DNA from: Site-B1 sp963722665
GTDB lineage: Bacteria > Bacteroidota > Bacteroidia > Flavobacteriales > Flavobacteriaceae
Direction of reading: 5' to 3'
DNA: 64,000 nt
NCBI GenBank assembly: GCA_963722665.1
Contig: CAVRNW010000013.1
Location: 1 to 64,000 of the forward strand
The notes beneath the pieces are model-generated. The model saw only the letters and a list, made by a program, of their open reading frames with translations. It was not told where the DNA came from and searched no databases. Shown piece by piece: positions 9,069-18,312 of the stretch (the first letter of the stretch is position 1; the number at the start of each line of letters is the position of its first letter). Position numbers and translations under genes: made by a program.

Positions 9069-9374
9069 CTATTTTAAATGAGGCCTCATATCGGCCTTAC
9101 GTTTTTTGAGCTGCTTTTCCAGATCACTTATGGTTTCATCTGTAGCCAGTTCGAAGTTTTCGGCATGGGATGTCGCAAAGATCCTTGGGCCCGGTAAACT
9201 AAGCTGAATATCACAAATCTTGCCTTTCTTTTTAGGATCGTTCTCTATTTTATAAAAGACATCAGCCTTAATAAGAAAGTCGTATCGCTTAGCTAATTTA
9301 TTAAGTTTTTTTATGGCAAAGGCTTCCATGGTCTCACTGGTAAGCATTTTTACAAATTGCACATTTATTTCCAT
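9069..9374 (-). CDS. hpf: Ribosome hibernation promoting factor, short form (HPF/RaiA)
   Basis: A 101-residue protein of the sigma-54 modulation / S30AE family: beta-alpha-beta-beta-beta-alpha order with the IFATSHAENFELATDETISDLEKQLKKRK segment (read here in two parts: IFATSHAENFELA and DETISDLEKQLKK). The basic C-terminal helix contacts 16S rRNA in known members. It lacks the long C-terminal dimerisation domain, so it is the short type. It likely silences 70S ribosomes in stationary phase or stress. It is last in the run with the membrane gene and the universal stress gene, whose promoter region has a TGATAAAAATCA box. Confidence 0.88.
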   Translation of the reverse strand: MEINVQFVKMLTSETMEAFAIKKLNKLAKRYDFLIKADVFYKIENDPKKKGKICDIQLSLPGPRIFATSHAENFELATDETISDLEKQLKKRKADMRPHLK

Positions 9375-9452
9375 AGGTTATCTTGTTAAGTTTAAATAAT
9401 TAATAATGTATAAAATAGTAAATAAATATTAATACTTCATAATTTCTAAAAG

Positions 9453-9842
9453 TTAGTATAATAAAATTCCGTATGCCATATTAAGCAGGAAGATACCCAG
9501 TAAAAAAAGAAGGATGTAGATGACCTGGACAAACTTTACATTGAATTCCTTTAATTTACTGACTGTAGGCTGAGGAAAGATAAATAAGAATAATCCCATA
9601 AATAAGGAGGTCCAGCCCATTAAGGTTATAATAAGCTTCCAGTTGGGTTCCCAGATATTATGGAAAAGTATATTTAAAAGTCCGACTATAATGGCTAAAA
9701 ATGACGTTAGGATCAGGAATTTTTCATCCCTGAGGTCATCAAAGATCTGTCTGATACGTCTTGGATTAAAACTTAGAATGACAAAAAATATAAGCAGATA
9801 CCAGCCCCAAAATTTGGCCAAAAAAATTGATATGTTTTCCAT
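9453..9842 (-). CDS. Four-helix integral membrane protein
   Basis: A 129-residue protein with four predicted membrane helices (about residues 8-25, 42-60, 70-88 and 104-125) and a charged cytoplasmic loop, NPRRIRQIFDDLRDEK. It is only 10 nt downstream of the universal stress gene, so co-transcribed. Function unknown. Confidence 0.65.
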   Translation of the reverse strand: MENISIFLAKFWGWYLLIFFVILSFNPRRIRQIFDDLRDEKFLILTSFLAIIVGLLNILFHNIWEPNWKLIITLMGWTSLFMGLFLFIFPQPTVSKLKEFNVKFVQVIYILLFLLGIFLLNMAYGILLY

Positions 9843-9852
9843 GTTATTAGTT

Positions 9853-10695
9853 TTATTCGTGTAATACTAAAAATGGCAATTTAATGTGGTAACTTATATC
9901 TTCAACGGTTGGTTTAAACAGAATTTGCTGGAAAAAATTTAAATTTTTAGCGACCATGGAGATCATATCGATATTTCTGCTTTCCGTAAAATACTGTAAA
10001 GCAGCTTCCAGCTTATTACTGGTAATTGAATGAAAACTATGATCATGATCCTTGAAATAGTCATGTAAAATACCTTTATTCTGTTCTTGTTCTTCAGTAA
10101 GGCCATCTTCCCGCTTCCTAATATGCACTATTCTGATAGAGGATTCGTGTATTCCGGCCACGTTCAACAAGGTATCCAATATCTTTGATGAATAGGTCTG
10201 GTTGTAATCGGTAGGGAACGCTATTTCTCTAGGTTTTATGAATTTTGCTTCTTCAGGGACCACCAGAATTGGGCATTTAACCCGCGTGATGACATCTCCT
10301 GTATTACTGCCAATGATCACTTCCTTTATTCCGGATGCACCTTTGGTACCCATGACAATAAGATCGATATTATTTTTTTCAACTTTTTCTTTAATGATGT
10401 CTATCAGGAATCCATATTCAGCATGAGTGATGAAACTGTGCTTGATATTTAAAAAAGATCGGTCTATCTTACTGACTAGGGACTTTAATTTATTTTTTAT
10501 TTCAACTTTGATATCTTTTTCCAGAATTATTGTTGAAGTAGGTATTGAAGGAACTTCACCACCAATAAAAGTATTGACATTGCTGACGTGAAGTATGTGA
10601 AAACTGCATCTTGTCTTTTTATACAGTTTGAGTGCATACTCAATTGCATTCCAGGAATTTTCGGAGAAATCTGTTGGAATTAATATATTCTTCAT
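9853..10695 (-). CDS. Tandem-domain universal stress protein (UspA family)
   Basis: A 280-residue protein with two UspA domains. Domain 1 (about 1-145) has the ATP-binding signature MGTKGASGIKEVIIGSNTG (the G-x2-G-x9-G-S pattern), followed by ILVVPEEA. Domain 2 (about 155-280) is degenerate and lacks that motif, as in many two-domain members. Cytoplasmic. It heads a likely operon with a membrane protein and HPF. A palindromic box at 10751-10762 sits about 60 nt upstream of its ATG, consistent with control by the adjacent CRP/FNR-type regulator. Confidence 0.9.
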   Translation of the reverse strand: MKNILIPTDFSENSWNAIEYALKLYKKTRCSFHILHVSNVNTFIGGEVPSIPTSTIILEKDIKVEIKNKLKSLVSKIDRSFLNIKHSFITHAEYGFLIDIIKEKVEKNNIDLIVMGTKGASGIKEVIIGSNTGDVITRVKCPILVVPEEAKFIKPREIAFPTDYNQTYSSKILDTLLNVAGIHESSIRIVHIRKREDGLTEEQEQNKGILHDYFKDHDHSFHSITSNKLEAALQYFTESRNIDMISMVAKNLNFFQQILFKPTVEDISYHIKLPFLVLHE

Positions 10696-10750
10696 TTAGA
10701 CAATATCATTTTTATAGAGCAAATGTATGTATCTACATTCTGCCAAAAAA

Positions 10751-10762
10751 TGATAAAAATCA
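10751..10762. promoter_or_regulatory. FNR-like box upstream of the universal stress operon
   Basis: TGATAAAAATCA, a perfect TGAT-N4-ATCA palindrome centred 61 nt upstream of the usp ATG. One of nine such boxes in the 10.7-28.2 kb region. Confidence 0.55.
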
Positions 10763-10775
10763 TCGAAATGGTTAA

Positions 10776-11831
10776 TTAATTCACTCTTTTTAACTGTTCT
10801 ACGTCTAAAACTGTAATATTTCTGCCCTCAATATCGATAAGGCCATCTTTTTTAAGGCTTGACAGTGTGCGTATTAGACTCTCTGTAGCAATTCCCGCTA
10901 CACTTGCAAGATCACTTCTTGAGATCTTTATAGTGCCTTCCGTCTTGGATGGAATTTTTTCAGTGAACTGTAAAATGGTTGCGGCCGTTTTCTTTTTTAC
11001 AGAGCCATAGGCCATTTGCAGTAATTGCTCCTTGAATTCAATTAAATTATCAGCCAGAAGCTGAATGAATTCCAGAGTTAATTTATGGTTCTGTTTTAGC
11101 ATTTTTTTGAGATCATCTTTAGATATGGCAACAACCTCGGTTTTTTCCATGGCTGAAGCCGATTCTAAATACGGAATATTTTCGGTCAGGGAGGTGTAGC
11201 CGAAAAACTCTCCGGCTTTAAAGATCTTGGTGATGAGTTCTTTGCCAAATTCGTCTATCTTATGACTTTTAATCACTCCCGATTTGATCAAATATATATT
11301 GTTGGCATGGTTTCCTTCGTCGTATACTACTTCACCTGATTTATAAGTACGTATTTTTCGGTTGCCGGTAATGAATTCTTTTAATTCCTCCAAGGTCTTT
11401 ATGCCATCAGCATCATGATTTACAATTCTATGGGAATGAACAGATCTTTGCTCCTTTAAGATCGCTGACTTGGCAAGTCTGCTTTCTATGGCAGTTAACA
11501 ACTCATCTTCTTCAAATGGTTTGGTGATATAATCATCGGCACCAAGGTTCATACCTTTACGCACATCTTTTCTTTCCGTTTTGGCAGATAGGAAAATAAA
11601 GGGTATGTATTTAGTCTTCTCTAATTTTGAAAGTCCGGTAAGAACACCATAGCCATCCAGTTTGGGCATCATGATATCGCAGACAATAACATCAGGCAAC
11701 TCTTTCTTTGCGAGATCCAATCCTTCCTTACCATTGGCAGCAGTAATCACCTTATAGTTTTCAAGCTCTAAGAGTTCTGCTGTATTTTCCCTCAAGGTTG
11801 TATCGTCCTCAATTAATAAAACTTTTTTCAT
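10776..11831 (-). CDS. Response regulator with receiver, cNMP-binding-like and CRP/FNR HTH domains
   Basis: 351 residues. The receiver domain (1-120) has the acidic pair at 9-10, phospho-acceptor Asp52 (VCDIMMPKLDG) and Lys104 (TKPF). A cNMP-binding-like beta-roll (about 155-255) and a winged HTH (about 280-345) follow. The recognition helix contains AGIATESLIR: Glu317 and Arg321 align with the CRP/FNR residues that contact the TGA core, while Thr316 replaces the Arg used by CRP. No N-terminal cysteine cluster is present, so input probably comes through phosphorylation. Its ATG overlaps the kinase stop by 4 nt. It is the likely reader of the nearby TGAT-N4-RTCA boxes. Confidence 0.9.
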   Translation of the reverse strand: MKKVLLIEDDTTLRENTAELLELENYKVITAANGKEGLDLAKKELPDVIVCDIMMPKLDGYGVLTGLSKLEKTKYIPFIFLSAKTERKDVRKGMNLGADDYITKPFEEDELLTAIESRLAKSAILKEQRSVHSHRIVNHDADGIKTLEELKEFITGNRKIRTYKSGEVVYDEGNHANNIYLIKSGVIKSHKIDEFGKELITKIFKAGEFFGYTSLTENIPYLESASAMEKTEVVAISKDDLKKMLKQNHKLTLEFIQLLADNLIEFKEQLLQMAYGSVKKKTAATILQFTEKIPSKTEGTIKISRSDLASVAGIATESLIRTLSSLKKDGLIDIEGRNITVLDVEQLKRVN

Positions 11832-13069
11832 TTTTTAATAATTGGCAGTTCCACAGTAAAAGTGGTTCCTTTATTTTCTTTGGTTGTAAAGTTAATATTT
11901 CCTCCCAAACTTTCAACATGTCCCTTAACAATGTTTAGTCCTATGCCTGTCCCTGACTCCAACAAGGCATTTTCTGCTCTAAAATAACGCTCAAAGATAT
12001 TTTTGTGTTCATTTTCCGGAATGCCTATGCCTTCATCGATAACTTTAAAACTCAAGTGTTTTTGGTTTATTGCAAACTCCAGATTAATGCTTGTGTTTGG
12101 CGGCGAATATTTAATGGCATTATTAATTAAATTTGACAAGATCAGCTCCAGTACTTTTTCATCCTGATATATAATATAATCGTCAATATCTTTTGGGTAA
12201 TTAATCCTTTGACCCGGTTTTAAGAGCATATTGGAATTGTAAATGGCTTCATTTACCACTTTACTAAGCATAAAGGATGTAAATTTATATTTTATCTTTC
12301 CCGAATCAATACGCTCGATAGATAAGAAATCGTTTAAAATACTGTTCAAATAATTTACTTTATCTACAATGGTCTTTAAATGCTTATCTCTTTTTATTTG
12401 CTGCGCGGTCTCCTGATATTTTCCAACCAGGACAGTGGAAGTTAAAATACCGCTTAAGGGTGTTTTAAACTCATGTGAGACCATAGAAAGGAACTTGGTT
12501 TTTAGGTCATTGAGCTCTTTTTCCTTTTCAAGCGCATGTTTTATCTTATTTTCAGCCTCTATACGTTTTTGTATCTCGTCTTCAAGATCTGTATTCAGTT
12601 TTTTTAATTGCTCTACAGAGAGGTTCAACTGGTTGGTACGCTTTATAATTCTTTCTTCTAAATTAATATTTAGTTCCTTGATGACCTTTTCGGCCGCCAG
12701 ACGTTCAGAAATATCAACGACTAGAGCCATCACGTATTTTTTTTCACCAATTGAAAATGGATTAAGGCCAACTTCAACGGGAAACTGACTGCCACTTTTA
12801 TGAAGAGCAAACAGGTTTTTTCCATGGCCCATGGTTCGTTTTTCACTTTTACTGTAAAATGACTTAAAATGGTTTTCGTGAACGGAATGAGAATTTACAG
12901 GAATTAATGCATTTAACTGCTTCCCAACAAGTTCATCTTTCTTATAACCAAATAATCCTTCAGTTGACGAATTCGTTGCAATTATCTTCTGGGTCTCATC
13001 TACTATTACAATACCTTCGGATATGGCCTCAGATAATATTTGAAAAACATCTTGATTTTTTTCGATCAT
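11828..13069 (-). CDS. PAS-domain sensor histidine kinase
   Basis: 413 residues, no membrane segments, so a soluble sensor. A PAS domain (about 8-120) is followed by a coiled coil (125-190), a HisKA dimerisation domain with His199 in VSHEFKTPL, and an HATPase domain with N box NLINNAIKYSPP, G1 DEGIGIPE and G2 GTGIGLNIVKGH. The coiled-coil linker is long. It presumably phosphorylates the receiver-CRP/FNR fusion encoded immediately downstream. The cofactor of the PAS domain (heme, flavin or none) cannot be told from sequence. Confidence 0.92.
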   Translation of the reverse strand: MIEKNQDVFQILSEAISEGIVIVDETQKIIATNSSTEGLFGYKKDELVGKQLNALIPVNSHSVHENHFKSFYSKSEKRTMGHGKNLFALHKSGSQFPVEVGLNPFSIGEKKYVMALVVDISERLAAEKVIKELNINLEERIIKRTNQLNLSVEQLKKLNTDLEDEIQKRIEAENKIKHALEKEKELNDLKTKFLSMVSHEFKTPLSGILTSTVLVGKYQETAQQIKRDKHLKTIVDKVNYLNSILNDFLSIERIDSGKIKYKFTSFMLSKVVNEAIYNSNMLLKPGQRINYPKDIDDYIIYQDEKVLELILSNLINNAIKYSPPNTSINLEFAINQKHLSFKVIDEGIGIPENEHKNIFERYFRAENALLESGTGIGLNIVKGHVESLGGNINFTTKENKGTTFTVELPIIKK

Positions 13070-13148
13070 TAAGAAAAACGTATAAAACGAGTAGGTTCAA
13101 AATTACACATATTTATGAATTTATCGCATAGATTTAGTTAACATTTTA

Positions 13149-13224
13149 TGACTTTTAACTTTAATTTATTACAGATAATTTTAATCAATGATTAAAGTCA
13201 TAGGTGTTGACTTTTAACTTTAAT
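13149..13224. repeat. 17-bp direct repeat in the kinase/phosphatidyltransferase intergenic region
   Basis: TGACTTTTAACTTTAAT occurs at 13149-13165 and again at 13208-13224 (59 bp apart), on either side of the TGATTAAAGTCA box at 13189. It contains a TGAC half-site and may be an additional binding element. Confidence 0.5.
13189..13200. promoter_or_regulatory. FNR-like box in the divergent promoter of the two-component system
   Basis: TGATTAAAGTCA, identical to the box at 22749-22760. It lies between the minus-strand kinase (ATG at 13069) and the plus-strand phosphatidyltransferase (ATG at 13281), about 125 and 86 nt from the two starts. Possible autoregulation. Confidence 0.5.
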
Positions 13225-13280
13225 AATTTAGTTGATCACTGTTTTAATAAGGTATATTAAATTTGCATTAATGTTAGATC

Positions 13281-13874
13281 ATGCTGACTTTTAAAAACTA
13301 CAACATAGCGGATTGGTTCTCTTTTTACCGGATCGCAGCTGCACCGTTTCTGCTCATTTTGCTCTTTTTGAATGAACGGGAGCTTTTCACCTGGTTCTTG
13401 TTGGTAAGTTATTGCACCGATGCCATTGATGGTTTTATTGCCAGAAAACTCAAGATAACCAGTCCACGTGGCTCACAACTTGACTCCTTTGGTGATCAAA
13501 TTACATTGTTTGTTGGTCTAACGGGATTGTTCGTATTTGAAAATGAATTTATCATTCAAAACCTGCTCATAATTATTTTAGCTTTTATCCCTTATATAGT
13601 TCAAATGATCCTGGCCTATTTTAAATATGAAAAAGCAACCGCATTTCATACGTATTTAGCCAAACTATCCGCCATCATGCAAAGTATATTCATTTTATGG
13701 TCGCTATTTTTTAGCCCTGAATATGCTCTGTTTTATATTATGATAGGCATTGGTCTTTTAGAGACCTTTGAAGAGATCGCGCTTATTTTCATGTATGATA
13801 ACTGGGCTTCTGATGTAAAAGGAATCTATTGGGCATTAAGAGATAAAAGAAGGCTTAAAAAAGCCGGTAAATAA
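13281..13874 (+). CDS. CDP-alcohol phosphatidyltransferase family protein
   Basis: 197 residues, about five to six membrane helices. The family signature D-x2-DG-x2-AR-x8-G-x3-D-x3-D is seen as DAIDGFIARKL...GSQLDSFGDQ at about residues 48-74. The enzyme would transfer a phosphatidyl group from CDP-diacylglycerol to an alcohol in membrane phospholipid synthesis. The alcohol (glycerol phosphate, serine or other) cannot be assigned. It is divergent from the two-component system and followed after 24 nt by the metallophosphoesterase. Confidence 0.85.
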   Translation: MLTFKNYNIADWFSFYRIAAAPFLLILLFLNERELFTWFLLVSYCTDAIDGFIARKLKITSPRGSQLDSFGDQITLFVGLTGLFVFENEFIIQNLLIIILAFIPYIVQMILAYFKYEKATAFHTYLAKLSAIMQSIFILWSLFFSPEYALFYIMIGIGLLETFEEIALIFMYDNWASDVKGIYWALRDKRRLKKAGK

Positions 13875-13898
13875 CATTTTCATTTAACCAAAAAAAAG

Positions 13899-15117
13899 AT
13901 GCGTTCCTTTTCATTGTTCACCATCTTTCTGCTATGTTTTGCAATACTGATTGTAGATTCCATGGCCTTTTACTGGCTGCAAGGCTATAACTCAACCCAT
14001 AGAACCAAAAATTATAAAAACGGTCATCTACGTCGCTTTCTGGACCTTTACATTGGGTTTGATAACAGCCATTTTAGTATTAAAGACCAGACTGGATAAG
14101 ATCCATCGTAAGTACAAACAATTATTTATTTCCTCCTTGTACGGATTATCTGTTTCGTCGTTTGTGCCTAAAATTATTTTTGTTATTGTTATTTCAGTTC
14201 TTTACTATACTAATTATGTATTCGGACAAGATGAGTCCATTTATATTATTCCTTTAATAGGTGTATTATCGGGGTTTTTGCCATTTTTTGTGATCTTGTT
14301 CGGAATCTTTAAATCCTTATACCGGTTTAAGCTTAACACCATACCTTTAGAGCATGAATTATTACCAAAGAATTTTGATGGGTTTAAGATCGTTCAAATA
14401 TCCGATCTGCATTTAGGCAGTTTTAATTTTCGCTATCATATTTTGGACAGGGCTATCAGGACGATCAATCATTTGAAACCGGACATCATTGTTTTTACAG
14501 GAGATCTGGTCAACAATTACGCATGGGAGCTAATGGGCTGGACTACTGTAATTGAAAAATTAAAAGCAAAGGAAGGCAAATATGCGGTTTTAGGCAATCA
14601 TGATTATGGCGACTATAGTCGCTGGAAAACAAAGCAGCAAAAAAAACAAAACTTCGATAGTATAAAGTATTTTCACAAGAAAACCGATTTTAATTTATTG
14701 CTCAATGAATCAGTGGTCATTGAAAAGGACGATGAAAAGTTAGCATTGATCGGTGTTGAAAATTGGGGAAATCCTCCGTTTAAGCAATACGGTGACCTGT
14801 CAAAGGCCATAAAGAAAGTAAGGGATATCCCTTTTAAAGTATTGTTATCACATGATCCCACACATTGGAGTGAAGAGGTGGTTAAGGAAACTGATATTGC
14901 CTTGACCCTTAGCGGACATACCCATGGAATGCAGGCAGGAATATCAACAAAAAAAAGAGAGTGGAGCCCAATAAAATATAAGTACAAACACTGGGCCGGA
15001 TTATATTTTCTTGACGATCAATATTTATACGTAAACAGAGGTTTGGGCTGGATGGGATTTCCGGGGAGATTAGGGATGAGACCTGAAATCACTCTTTTTA
15101 AACTAAGAGCTAAATAA
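13899..15117 (+). CDS. Membrane-anchored metallophosphoesterase, frameshifted near the N-terminus
   Basis: The main frame (14053-15117, 354 residues) has two membrane segments and then a calcineurin-like phosphoesterase: ISDLHLGS, FTGDLVNN, VLGNHDYG, LSHDP and LSGHTHGMQAG. These are the metal ligands of the family, often UDP-2,3-diacylglucosamine pyrophosphatase-like or YkuE-like. The frame continues upstream as IEPKIIKTVIYVAFW, while a natural ATG at 13899 starts a membrane helix in a different frame, so an indel near 13985-14005 splits one gene. If the indel is real, translation could start only at TTG 14053. Confidence 0.85.
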
Positions 15118-15191
15118 CTGTAAAATAAACAACAACATGTTTCACCTTACACTTTTTAATGAGTAAATTTATTACAATAAATAATGAGAAT

Positions 15192-16274
15192 ATGTTCAAA
15201 AAAATCCTATTTATTTCTATAGTTTTCATTGTCTTTTCGTGCAGCCAGGAAAAAGATAGAATTAATCCTGTAAGAATGGATCTATCTGAATCTGTTTACA
15301 GCTCCGTAACTGTTCAGCCGGACAGCCTGTATCAGGTCTATGCTATTGTTTCGGGAATTTTGGACAGGAATTTAGTGGAAGAAGGCGATATAGTTGCCAA
15401 AGACAAGCCTGTTATTCAAATAATAAACAGTACGCCTAAACTCAATACTCAAAACGCAAAACTTTCGCTGGATTTGGCTCAGGAAAATTATAAAGGGAGA
15501 GCCACCATTTTAAGTTCGATCAAGGATGAAATATCTGCTGCTCTCCTTCAAAATAGGAATGACTCCATAAACTTTTACAGACAAAAGAATATCTGGGATC
15601 AAAATATTGGATCGAAGGCAGAATATGATGCGAAACAACTTAAATACCAGTTGTCATCAAATAATCTCAATTTATTGAAAAGTAAATACGATCAAACCAA
15701 AAATGAACTTGAAACTGCCTTAAACCAGGCTGAGAATAGATATAGATCTGCCCTGATCACAACAAAGGATTTTACGGTTACCAGCAAGATAAACGGGAAA
15801 ATATATGCCTTGTATAAAAACCAGGGAGAGATCATTTCATCCATGGAACCATTGGCGGCCATAGGAAGTGCGTCGGACTTTATTATAGAAATGCTGATAG
15901 ATGAAGTTGATATTGTTAAAATAGCAGTTGGTCAAAAAGTGGTCATCAGTTTAGACGCGTACCAAGGGGAAGTGTTCCAAGGTAAAGTTTCAAAGATCTA
16001 TCCCAAAAAAGACGAGCGTAATCAAACCTTTATGATTGAAGCACTTTTTGATGAGGCACCGGAAAAGTTATTTCCCGGACTGTCAGGTGAGGCAAACATA
16101 ATAATTTCTACAAAAGAGAATGTTCTGACCATTCCGAAAGAATATATAACAGATGACCATAAAGTTAAAACGGATGATGGATATATTAGCATTGAAACAG
16201 GACTGCAAAACATGGATCTGGTGGAAGTAGTTTCCGGCATAACTCAAGAAACAAGTATCTATAAGCCGGAATAA
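15192..16274 (+). CDS. Efflux periplasmic adaptor lipoprotein (HlyD/MacA-like)
   Basis: About 360 residues from the preferred ATG at 15192 (a longer frame opens at 15159). A lipobox, IVFSC, gives a lipid-anchored adaptor. A lipoyl-like half, coiled-coil hairpin (about residues 95-180), second lipoyl half and beta-barrel domain (EMLIDEVDIVKI...) follow the membrane-fusion order. It would link an inner-membrane ABC transporter to an outer-membrane partner. The stop overlaps the next start by one base; no outer-membrane factor gene is nearby. Confidence 0.85.
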   Translation: MFKKILFISIVFIVFSCSQEKDRINPVRMDLSESVYSSVTVQPDSLYQVYAIVSGILDRNLVEEGDIVAKDKPVIQIINSTPKLNTQNAKLSLDLAQENYKGRATILSSIKDEISAALLQNRNDSINFYRQKNIWDQNIGSKAEYDAKQLKYQLSSNNLNLLKSKYDQTKNELETALNQAENRYRSALITTKDFTVTSKINGKIYALYKNQGEIISSMEPLAAIGSASDFIIEMLIDEVDIVKIAVGQKVVISLDAYQGEVFQGKVSKIYPKKDERNQTFMIEALFDEAPEKLFPGLSGEANIIISTKENVLTIPKEYITDDHKVKTDDGYISIETGLQNMDLVEVVSGITQETSIYKPE

Positions 16275-17536
16275 TGATTAATTGGAGGGTCATATTGAAC
16301 ATCGCAAAAACGCATCTGTTAACCAGATTAAAGCAAACCTCAACAGCAGCCCTGGGAGTGACCTTTGGGATTGGAGCGTATATTACATTGGTATGTTTTA
16401 TGACGGGTTTAAATAAAATGTTAGATGATCTTATACTTAACCAAACACCGCATATTCACATTTATAGTGAGATTGAACCTTCCAAAAAGCAACCTGTCGC
16501 CTTGTATGATGAGTTTAAGAATGCATTCAACGTAGTACATTCCATCAAGCCCAAATTAATACAGAAGAAGATCCATAATGCATTACCTATTATTAATTAT
16601 TTGAAGCGGGACAAGAATGTCAGAGGAGCCATTCCTCAGGTAAAGGCACAAATTTTTTATATAGCCGGATCTATTGAATTAGGTGGCAACCTGACCGGAA
16701 TTAATGCAATTGAAGAAGCCAGGTTGTTCAATTTTCAGAATTACATAGTCAAAGGCTCAGCTGCAGAGTTAAACAATAATATAAACGGCATTCTAATTGG
16801 ATCGGGAGTGGCAGATAAAATGTCCCTGGATATAGGAGACAGGGTACAGATAAGTACAATAAAAGGAGACATCTTCCCCTTAAAGATCGTTGGTATCTAC
16901 CAAAGTGGCCTAGCAGATATTGATGCCATACAAAGTTTTGCCAATCTTAAAACCGTGCAACGAATTTTAGGAGAACCTGACAATTATATCACAGATATCA
17001 ATGTAAAATTATATGATATTGATCTGGCATTTCCATTGTCACAAAAAATCGAAAAACAATTTAATCTTAAGGCTATAGATATAAAGACAGCCAATGCTCA
17101 ATTTGAAACCGGAACGTCAATAAGAAATTTGATCACTTATGCCGTTTCAATAACCCTTTTAATTGTAGCAGGTTTTGGTATTTATAATATTTTGAACATG
17201 CTTATTTATGAAAAAATGAATGATATCGCTATTTTAAAGGCAACAGGCTTTTCGGGTAAGGATGTTCAAATGATATTCATGAGTCAGGCAATAATTATCG
17301 GGCTTGTTGGTGGCATTTTAGGGCTGATCCTAGGGTTTGGTCTATCACATTTAATTGATAATCTGCCATTTGAAACGGAAGCAATGCCGACGGTCAAAAC
17401 CTTTCCGGTATACTTTAATCCATGGTTCTATTTAATAGGAATCACATTTGCCATGGTATCTACTTTTTTTGCCGGTTATTTACCATCACAAAAAGCTAAA
17501 AAAATAGACCCGGTAGAAATTATAAGAGGTCAGTAA
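16274..17536 (+). CDS. ABC transporter permease, FtsX/MacB/LolC type
   Basis: 420 residues with the four-helix layout of the family: one N-terminal helix, a large periplasmic domain (about 50-270), then three C-terminal helices with an FtsX domain (NILNMLIYEKMNDIAILKATG, given here as NILNML and NDIAILKATG) and the closing KKIDPVEIIRGQ. Its stop overlaps the ATPase ATG by one base. Likely exports a lipid, lipoprotein or peptide. Confidence 0.9.
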   Translation: MINWRVILNIAKTHLLTRLKQTSTAALGVTFGIGAYITLVCFMTGLNKMLDDLILNQTPHIHIYSEIEPSKKQPVALYDEFKNAFNVVHSIKPKLIQKKIHNALPIINYLKRDKNVRGAIPQVKAQIFYIAGSIELGGNLTGINAIEEARLFNFQNYIVKGSAAELNNNINGILIGSGVADKMSLDIGDRVQISTIKGDIFPLKIVGIYQSGLADIDAIQSFANLKTVQRILGEPDNYITDINVKLYDIDLAFPLSQKIEKQFNLKAIDIKTANAQFETGTSIRNLITYAVSITLLIVAGFGIYNILNMLIYEKMNDIAILKATGFSGKDVQMIFMSQAIIIGLVGGILGLILGFGLSHLIDNLPFETEAMPTVKTFPVYFNPWFYLIGITFAMVSTFFAGYLPSQKAKKIDPVEIIRGQ

Positions 17537-18210
17537 TGAGTATAGTTCTGCAAGCAAAACATATAAACAAATATTTTAAGAAACCGGTTCTTTATCATGT
17601 CTTAAAAGATATAAGTTTTCAAATAAAAAAAAGTGAGTTTGTATCCGTTATGGGCAAATCGGGTTGTGGAAAATCCACCTTGTTATATATCCTGTCAACA
17701 ATGGATACTGAATATGAAGGCCAATTATTTTTAAACAATGAACTGATTACTGGAGGAAGCCGACAAAAGTTATCCTACATTCGGAATAAGCATATTGGAT
17801 TTGTATTTCAGTTTCATTATTTATTATCAGAATTTTCGGTTTTGGAGAATGTCATGCTTCCGGCTAAGAAATTAGGGGAGAAGTCGTTTATTGAAATTGA
17901 GCATGATGCCTTTGAAAAACTAAAGATCTTAGAAATAGATCATCTCGCAAAAAAGCGTGCCTCTCAAATCTCCGGAGGAGAAAAGCAACGAGTTGCCATT
18001 GCCAGAGCCCTGATCAATAATCCATCAATAATCATGGGTGATGAACCTACGGGAAATCTGGACAGCTATAATTCGGATAATGTATTCAATATCTTCAGGC
18101 AGTTAAGTGACGACCAGGGATTATCATTATTGGTGGTAACACATGATGAAGATTTTGCCAATAATACCGACAGGATAATACAAATGGCAGATGGAAGAAT
18201 TTTGATCTGA
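17536..18210 (+). CDS. ABC transporter ATPase, LolD/MacB type
   Basis: 224 residues. Walker A is GKSGCGKST, the Q-loop [16 protein letters not shown], the signature [14 protein letters not shown], Walker [13 protein letters not shown], and the switch histidine VTHD. The size and the DEPTGNLD form match the LolD/MacB subfamily that pairs with FtsX-like permeases. It completes the adaptor-permease-ATPase operon at 15192-18210. Confidence 0.93.
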   Translation: MSIVLQAKHINKYFKKPVLYHVLKDISFQIKKSEFVSVMGKSGCGKSTLLYILSTMDTEYEGQLFLNNELITGGSRQKLSYIRNKHIGFVFQFHYLLSEFSVLENVMLPAKKLGEKSFIEIEHDAFEKLKILEIDHLAKKRASQISGGEKQRVAIARALINNPSIIMGDEPTGNLDSYNSDNVFNIFRQLSDDQGLSLLVVTHDEDFANNTDRIIQMADGRILI

Positions 18211-18224
18211 TTTTTTTAATTCAC

Positions 18225-18236
18225 TGACAGATATCA
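18225..18236. promoter_or_regulatory. FNR-like box upstream of a lipoprotein gene
   Basis: TGACAGATATCA, the reverse complement of a TGAT-N4-GTCA site. Centred about 82 nt upstream of the preferred ATG at 18313. Confidence 0.4.
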
Positions 18237-18312
18237 TTGTTTTGAACTAATGAAATAATTAAATTTATTAGTTACGCTATAAATGACTATTAATCAATTC
18301 AAACTAAATAAA

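Noticed and set aside
13985..14005. Programmed ribosomal frameshifting in the metallophosphoesterase
   Set aside because: No slippery heptamer or downstream stem is evident, and the same kind of break occurs in several unrelated genes of the window. Error or decay is simpler.
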